Positions 29,745 through 34,356 of a stretch of 34,356 bases of DNA are shown here, piece after piece. The position numbers and the translations under genes were made by a program. Numbering within the stretch: position 1 is the stretch's first letter; every line of letters begins with the position of its first letter. The stretch comes from Candidatus Neomicrothrix sp. Lineage in GTDB: Bacteria > Actinomycetota > Acidimicrobiia > Acidimicrobiales > Aldehydirespiratoraceae. Location: positions 1 to 34,356 of the forward strand of contig JAFMKU010000017.1 in the NCBI GenBank assembly GCA_017852795.1. The letters run 5' to 3'. The notes under the pieces were generated by a model. The model was not told where the DNA came from. It did not search any database and saw nothing but the letters and a program-made list of their open reading frames with translations.

Positions 29745-30059
29745 ATGTCATACCCGGAAATCGATGTTGCGGAGTTAGAGAGGCGATGGCAAGACGGGTC
29801 GTTTGTCCTTGACGTGCGTGAACCCGAGGAGTGGGAGGCAGGCCACCTCGCGGGCTCGCTTCATATCCCCCTGGCGACCATTCCCGACCGTCTCGAAGAG
29901 CTTCCCGGCGATCAGACGGTGTACGTGGTTTGTGCCCGAGGCGGACGATCCGCGCAGGCCGTGCAGTTTCTGAACGCCAATTCGTTTGCTGCGGTCAACG
30001 TGGCCGGTGGTGTCGTGGAGTGGACAGATTTGGGATATCCGCTGGAAACCGGTTTCTAA
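29745..30059 (+). CDS. Rhodanese-like domain protein
   Basis: FVLDVREPEEWEAGHLAGSLHIPL, active-site loop CARGGRS; SD gggagg. Confidence 0.92.
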   Translation: MSYPEIDVAELERRWQDGSFVLDVREPEEWEAGHLAGSLHIPLATIPDRLEELPGDQTVYVVCARGGRSAQAVQFLNANSFAAVNVAGGVVEWTDLGYPLETGF

Positions 30060-30063
30060 ACCC

Positions 30064-31224
30064 GTGAGCGATTATCGGGTAGTCACCAGCGATTCGGAGC
30101 TCCGTAAAGTCGTCAAAGCGCTCTGCGACGAACCCCGGTATGCACTCGATACGGAATTTCATCGGGAACGCAGCTACTGGCCGAGGGTGGCTTTGGTACA
30201 GATCGCCTGGGCGCAAAACCTGGTGTTGATCGACCCGCTCCGCGTGAGTCTGGCGCCGCTGGTCGACGTCATGAACAGTGATGCGGTCGCGGTTTTGCAT
30301 GCCGCCGCGCAGGATCTCGAAGTTTTGGAGCGAGAAACCGGCACGGTTCCTCGGGTTTTGTTCGACACCCAGATCGCGGCGGGTTTCATCGGCATGTCAA
30401 CTCCGTCATTGGCTTCGCTTCACGAACGAGAAATGAACCTTTCGCTCCCGAAAGGAAACCGTCTCAGTGACTGGCTCAGTCGGCCGTTGACCACAGCCCA
30501 GCTTGACTATGCCGCTTCTGATGTCCGCCACCTGCTGGAGATCCAGTCGTCGCTCGTTTCCCAGCTCAATGACCTTTCCCGGTTGTCGTGGGCCGAAGCT
30601 GAATGCGAACTGCTTCGACTCCGAGATCGGGGCGGTAAAGACCCGTGGGATGCATGGCGCAAGGTAAAGGAAGCACGTCAGCTCAAAGCCGAACCGCTTC
30701 GGGTGGTGCGGACGTTGGCCGCCTGGCGCGAAATGCGGGCGTCAGAGATTGACCTTCCTGTTCGTTTCGTGCTTTCCGATGTCGGTATCGTTGCGATCGC
30801 TCAGGCCCGTCCCAGCACCATCAGTGAACTTGGGGCGTTACGAGGTGTTGACAGCGGGCTGGTCAAAGGCGCGGTTGGTCAGTCGATCTTGGCCGCGATC
30901 GCGCAAGGTAAAGACTCTGATTGGTCGCCTCCGAAAGCCGCTCGGCGTAGCCGGCGTGGACCTGACCTGCGCCCGGCGGTGGCGTTGGTGAGCGCCTGGG
31001 TGAACCAGATCGCCAGCGACAGTCAGCTTGACCCGACGCTGCTCGCCACCCGAGCTGACGTAGAGGCGCTCGTTCGGGGCGATGACGATGCCCGGCTCGC
31101 CACGGGTTGGCGGGCAGAAGTCGCTGGGGCGCTGCTTTCTCATCTGGTTTCTGGTGAAGCGTCGCTGGCTTTTGAGAACGGAAGCATCCTGCTGGAAACA
31201 CGAAGCGGGACAGCTTTCTCGTAG
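30064..31224 (+). CDS. rnd: Ribonuclease D (DEDDy exonuclease with HRDC)
   Basis: ALDTEFHRE, LHAAAQDLEVLE, LDYAASDVRHLLEI; C-terminal HRDC-like region; GTG start, 4 nt after the rhodanese stop. Confidence 0.92.
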   Translation: MSDYRVVTSDSELRKVVKALCDEPRYALDTEFHRERSYWPRVALVQIAWAQNLVLIDPLRVSLAPLVDVMNSDAVAVLHAAAQDLEVLERETGTVPRVLFDTQIAAGFIGMSTPSLASLHEREMNLSLPKGNRLSDWLSRPLTTAQLDYAASDVRHLLEIQSSLVSQLNDLSRLSWAEAECELLRLRDRGGKDPWDAWRKVKEARQLKAEPLRVVRTLAAWREMRASEIDLPVRFVLSDVGIVAIAQARPSTISELGALRGVDSGLVKGAVGQSILAAIAQGKDSDWSPPKAARRSRRGPDLRPAVALVSAWVNQIASDSQLDPTLLATRADVEALVRGDDDARLATGWRAEVAGALLSHLVSGEASLAFENGSILLETRSGTAFS

Positions 31225-31306
31225 AAAGTTGCCTCCGCAGTTGTCCACGCCGAGCGCGGGGCCGTTATTATGTAGGACTTGGAGTAACCGAACAGGAGAC
31301 GAAACG

Positions 31307-31471
31307 GTGAAGAAAGGTCGACACCGGCGCTACGAAGAGGCGCGAGCATTGAAGCGCTCCTATGAGGGCGATCTTGACTCTCTGATCCAGGACTTGAGCG
31401 GCGACGACGACTCGGTGAAACCCGAGCACGCGGCGTGGGCCGAGGAGTTCGGTACGTCCGAAGAGGAGTAG
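31307..31471 (+). CDS. Small charged protein (54 aa), DUF3073-like
   Basis: GTG start with caggag SD; basic N-terminus and acidic C-terminus (KKGRHRRYEEARALKRSYEGDLDSLIQDLSGDDD); resembles DUF3073 proteins. Confidence 0.6.
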   Translation: MKKGRHRRYEEARALKRSYEGDLDSLIQDLSGDDDSVKPEHAAWAEEFGTSEEE

Positions 31472-31489
31472 CCCCGCCCGTTTGTCGGG

Positions 31490-33163
31490 TCAGGCTCCTG
31501 TTTCGTCAAGGATTTCGTCGAGTTTGACGATGTCGTCTTCGGCGACGATCCCGATGAAGGTTCCGTTAGCGTCGCAGACCGCGAGCACGTCGGAGTCTGC
31601 GGTTTCCATGGCGGCCACCGCGTCTCGCAACGTCCACGACGGTTGCGCAACCGGCAGTTCGGTGGTCATCACCGAACGTATCGTCGTCTGGTCCCAGACC
31701 TCTCGATCCAGCTCGCTGATGTCATCGAGCCGGGCCATACCGAGGTAGGTGCCACCGTCAACGACCGGAACGACCCGTTCGCGGCGGGCCAGCACGTGGA
31801 AGTACACAAACTCGTTGACCGATGCGTCCGGCGGGACGGTCAACACGTCGGTTTCGAGGATTGTCGACAGTGGCAGGGTGAACCGGCGTTCGAGATATCC
31901 CAGTCGGTGTTGTGCTTGATGATCAGCGACCGACGATGGCCCGGCAACCAACTGTGAAACCGCAGCGGCAACCAGCGCTGGCACCACGAACGAGCCAACC
32001 CCACCGGTGGATTCGGCGACGAACATGACCGCGGCGATCGGGGCGCGATATCCCGCCCCGAGGAAAGCGGCGAGCCCAAGGATTGGGTACAAGGTGGTCT
32101 GGTCCTGCCCAATCGCGGAACCAACAAACGCCCCCATGAGCACTCCAAGCGAGGCTAAAGGAATGAACAAACCGCCGACCCCACCAGCCACCAGCGTGGC
32201 CGCAGTAGCTAACAATCGGAGCGCGAACAGCAAGGCGATCAACTGCAAAGCTCGATCGCCGTTAGCCCAGACCATGGCATCTACCCCCGGGCCGAGGGTA
32301 AGGGCCTCTCCGAACGCCCAATCCGAGAGGACGGCTAGCGCCGCCATGGTGGCGCCTCCGATTGCGATACGACGGGCGATGGGTAGGCCTTGGCTCCACG
32401 TTTTGGTTTTGCGAACCAGCCACGCGAACCCTCGGCCACCAGCCCCGGCCGCCAAGCCGAGCACTAACGCGCCGATCAGGTCAACCACCTGAACCGACAG
32501 CACCGAAGCCGTCCCCTGATCGAGCAGTGGGACTACCGGTTCGGTTCCGACCAGCGCCACAAAGGTGGCGTAACTCGATGCGGCGGCCAGAAGCGACGGC
32601 AACAAGGCATGCGGCGTTACATCGTCCCGGTAGGGGACTTCCATAGCGAACATGACGCCGGTAGCGGGGGCTTTGAACACCGCGGCGACACCGGCCGCAG
32701 CTCCGGCGGTGAGCAAAAGGCGCACCACATCGCGTCCGACGATCTGACCGAACCGGGACTGTATCCAGAGGCCGAGCGACGAACCGGCGTAGATCGACGG
32801 GCCTTCGACCCCGACCGCCCCGCCGAGCCCGATGGTGGCGACACCGGCCAGAAGCTTTCCCGGGACTTCCCGGATGGGTAGCGACGGGTTTCGATCATGA
32901 AACGCCCGCAGGTACTCATCAGAGGTGGACGACGTTGACCGGAACGCCAAGTGGCGCAGGATCAGGATCGCCATGACCGAACCCACCGCTGGGGCCACCA
33001 CCTGAAGCGTTAAGCGTTGAGACAGGAGCCAGTCGTAGACCACTTCGACGGCTATGGCGTCGAACAACGCAACCACCATGGCGACCACCACACCGGTGGT
33101 CGCCGAAGCGACCAGGATCCGTACGTCGTGGCCTTTCACGAACGGTGCGATGCGCGACTTCAC
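31490..33163 (-). CDS. ClC-family chloride channel/transporter with C-terminal CBS pair
   Basis: GAVGVEGPSIYAG (GxEGP), FKAPATGVMFAMEVPYR, GGVGGLFIPLASLG, two CBS-like repeats. Confidence 0.92.
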   Translation of the reverse strand: MKSRIAPFVKGHDVRILVASATTGVVVAMVVALFDAIAVEVVYDWLLSQRLTLQVVAPAVGSVMAILILRHLAFRSTSSTSDEYLRAFHDRNPSLPIREVPGKLLAGVATIGLGGAVGVEGPSIYAGSSLGLWIQSRFGQIVGRDVVRLLLTAGAAAGVAAVFKAPATGVMFAMEVPYRDDVTPHALLPSLLAAASSYATFVALVGTEPVVPLLDQGTASVLSVQVVDLIGALVLGLAAGAGGRGFAWLVRKTKTWSQGLPIARRIAIGGATMAALAVLSDWAFGEALTLGPGVDAMVWANGDRALQLIALLFALRLLATAATLVAGGVGGLFIPLASLGVLMGAFVGSAIGQDQTTLYPILGLAAFLGAGYRAPIAAVMFVAESTGGVGSFVVPALVAAAVSQLVAGPSSVADHQAQHRLGYLERRFTLPLSTILETDVLTVPPDASVNEFVYFHVLARRERVVPVVDGGTYLGMARLDDISELDREVWDQTTIRSVMTTELPVAQPSWTLRDAVAAMETADSDVLAVCDANGTFIGIVAEDDIVKLDEILDETGA

Positions 33164-33245
33164 AGGTCAGTTCCTACACCGCGGCGAAGGACAGGTGGTA
33201 GCTGCCCGAGCGACTTCTGCTCCGCCCGACGAGCCGTGATGCACA

Positions 33246-34016
33246 TCACTGGCTCCCGACCTGAGCACGCCGAACCTGAGGGTGGGGGAGAAACACGGTG
33301 GAATGGGCACTTTCGTTGTCGCCGTAGCGTTCGACAATGTAGTTGACCAGCATCGCATACGGTTCTTCGCCCACCAGTTCGACGATTTCTTCTCGCAACG
33401 ATTTCCAGACCGGTCGGTCACCGTCGAACGCCAGCGGATCGTCGGTACACCACCACGCAAACTCGGCTCCGCCTTCACCCCAGTCTCGCCGTTTCCATTC
33501 GCGAAGAATGTACGTCGAGTGGCCGTTGTCGTCCCGGTGCTCGTCGAATCGCACCGGCACCTGCCAGCACACATCTGGTTTCCAGTCGAGCGGCCGTTTG
33601 CCTCGTCGCAGCGCCGCCTGATGAAGCGCACAACCGGCGCCGCTTTCGAACCCGGGCCGGTTCAACATGATGCAGGCATCGTCGATGGTGCGCGTCACCC
33701 ATTCCCCGTCGTCGTTGCGGTAGATCGCACCACCCAGCGAAGCAGCTTCATCGTGCAGTTCCCACTCGTCGGGGCCAAGTTCGGCGACCAGGCTTTCGAT
33801 CGAGGTGCGGTCTTCGTCATCTACGAAATGCGCACCGTAGGTGCAACAGCCGTGTTCATACTCGGGAGCTTCTTCGGTGAGAACACCTGGGCAACCCCGA
33901 CCATAGATGCACGAATAGTTCGAGGTCAGGAAGGTGATGTCGAACTGCCAGGTGGCACCGTCGTCATCATCGAAGCTCACCCATTCGTGGCTGCTTTCAG
34001 GAATCGCACGCATCAC
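33246..34016 (-). CDS. Conserved cysteine-rich protein, possible metal/Fe-S binding
   Basis: Clustered cysteines: SCIYGRGCPGV, HGCCTYGAHF, DDACIML, GAGCALHQ, DVCWQVP, WWCTDDP. Confidence 0.75.
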   Translation of the reverse strand: MMRAIPESSHEWVSFDDDDGATWQFDITFLTSNYSCIYGRGCPGVLTEEAPEYEHGCCTYGAHFVDDEDRTSIESLVAELGPDEWELHDEAASLGGAIYRNDDGEWVTRTIDDACIMLNRPGFESGAGCALHQAALRRGKRPLDWKPDVCWQVPVRFDEHRDDNGHSTYILREWKRRDWGEGGAEFAWWCTDDPLAFDGDRPVWKSLREEIVELVGEEPYAMLVNYIVERYGDNESAHSTVFLPHPQVRRAQVGSQ

Positions 34017-34021
34017 AGGGG

Positions 34022-34027
34022 ACGGTA
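34022..34027 (-). promoter_or_regulatory. -10 element TACCGT, 5 nt before GTG 34016
   Basis: Minus strand TACCGT-CCCCT-GTG. Confidence 0.35.
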
Positions 34028-34039
34028 TCGGTCCGACGC

Positions 34040-34045
34040 TACGGT
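34040..34045 (+). promoter_or_regulatory. -10 element TACGGT, 7 nt before ATG 34053
   Basis: TACGGT-TCTGGGC-ATG. Confidence 0.4.
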
Positions 34046-34052
34046 TCTGGGC

Positions 34053-34256
34053 ATGGCTGGTGAATTCGATGAACTCCGTGGGCGGCTCGAAATGATCGCC
34101 GAAGAACTCGCAGATCTAGCGATCAGTCGGCTCCGCGACTCGATCGATGCTGGAGGCACCGAATACCCGGTCGATGAGCGGCGACTTACTCGGGCTAGGC
34201 GAGCCGTGGAGAAAGCCATCACGTTGCTCCGCGAACCCGACGACAACGACTTTTAG
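34053..34256 (+). CDS. Small conserved protein (67 aa), helical/charged, function unknown
   Basis: MAGEFDELRGRLEMIAEELADLAISRLRDSIDAGG...; ATG 7 nt after a -10-like hexamer; the listed ORF start 33282 is an over-extension. Confidence 0.6.
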   Translation: MAGEFDELRGRLEMIAEELADLAISRLRDSIDAGGTEYPVDERRLTRARRAVEKAITLLREPDDNDF

Positions 34257-34356
34257 ACCGTCGTCGTGGCTGAGGCTACGTCCGCGGTCGGTCGACGTTT
34301 CGGGCTGATCACCTCAACCGTCTCGGTCGGGTTGTCTCGAACGGGGCGGGTCGCGG
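34253..34356 (-). CDS. C-terminal fragment of an unidentified protein (partial at right edge)
   Basis: Open frame from the right edge: ...RPVRDNPTETVEVISPKRRPTADVASATTTV*, with its stop overlapping the convergent plus-strand stop. Confidence 0.4.
   Translation of the reverse strand, partial: ATRPVRDNPTETVEVISPKRRPTADVASATTTV

Noticed and set aside
31241-31271. Promoter TTGTCC...TATTAT upstream of the small charged protein
   Set aside because: 19-nt spacing is outside the usual range; plausible but not well supported.
1-34356. CRISPR arrays, transposases, phage genes, tRNA/rRNA genes
   Set aside because: None seen; gene content is core-metabolic and housekeeping.

Overview
The window looks like ordinary high-GC actinobacterial chromosome; the gene content suggests an Acidimicrobiia-like lineage (inference). 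No mobile elements, CRISPR arrays, rRNA or tRNA were recognised. Left to right: a 5'-truncated Zn-dependent alcohol dehydrogenase; a J-domain protein; a membrane pyrophosphatase with a strong terminator; 5-formyl-THF cyclo-ligase; a trkA-trkH-trkH K+ uptake operon with 4-bp start/stop overlaps; an M18 aminopeptidase; gltB-gltD; an envelope-glycan cluster (AftD/DUF3367-like membrane protein, GT4, GT2, FAD-dependent UGM-like oxidoreductase); a small zinc-ribbon protein; a ~470-bp gap with a structured minus-strand RNA candidate and DnaA-box-like motifs; GDPD; a SirB1-like protein; pyruvate kinase; small conserved proteins; a MobA-like protein; a rhodanese; RNase D; a ClC-CBS protein; and a cysteine-rich conserved protein. 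Main items for follow-up: (i) the structured RNA/terminator and DnaA-box-like cluster at about 24755-25200; (ii) repeated TANNNT-N6-start arrangements indicating leaderless transcription, including very tight divergent promoter pairs; (iii) a K+-dependent-type pyrophosphatase next to a K+ uptake operon with two divergent TrkH paralogs; (iv) an AftD-like protein with two discoidin-like modules.
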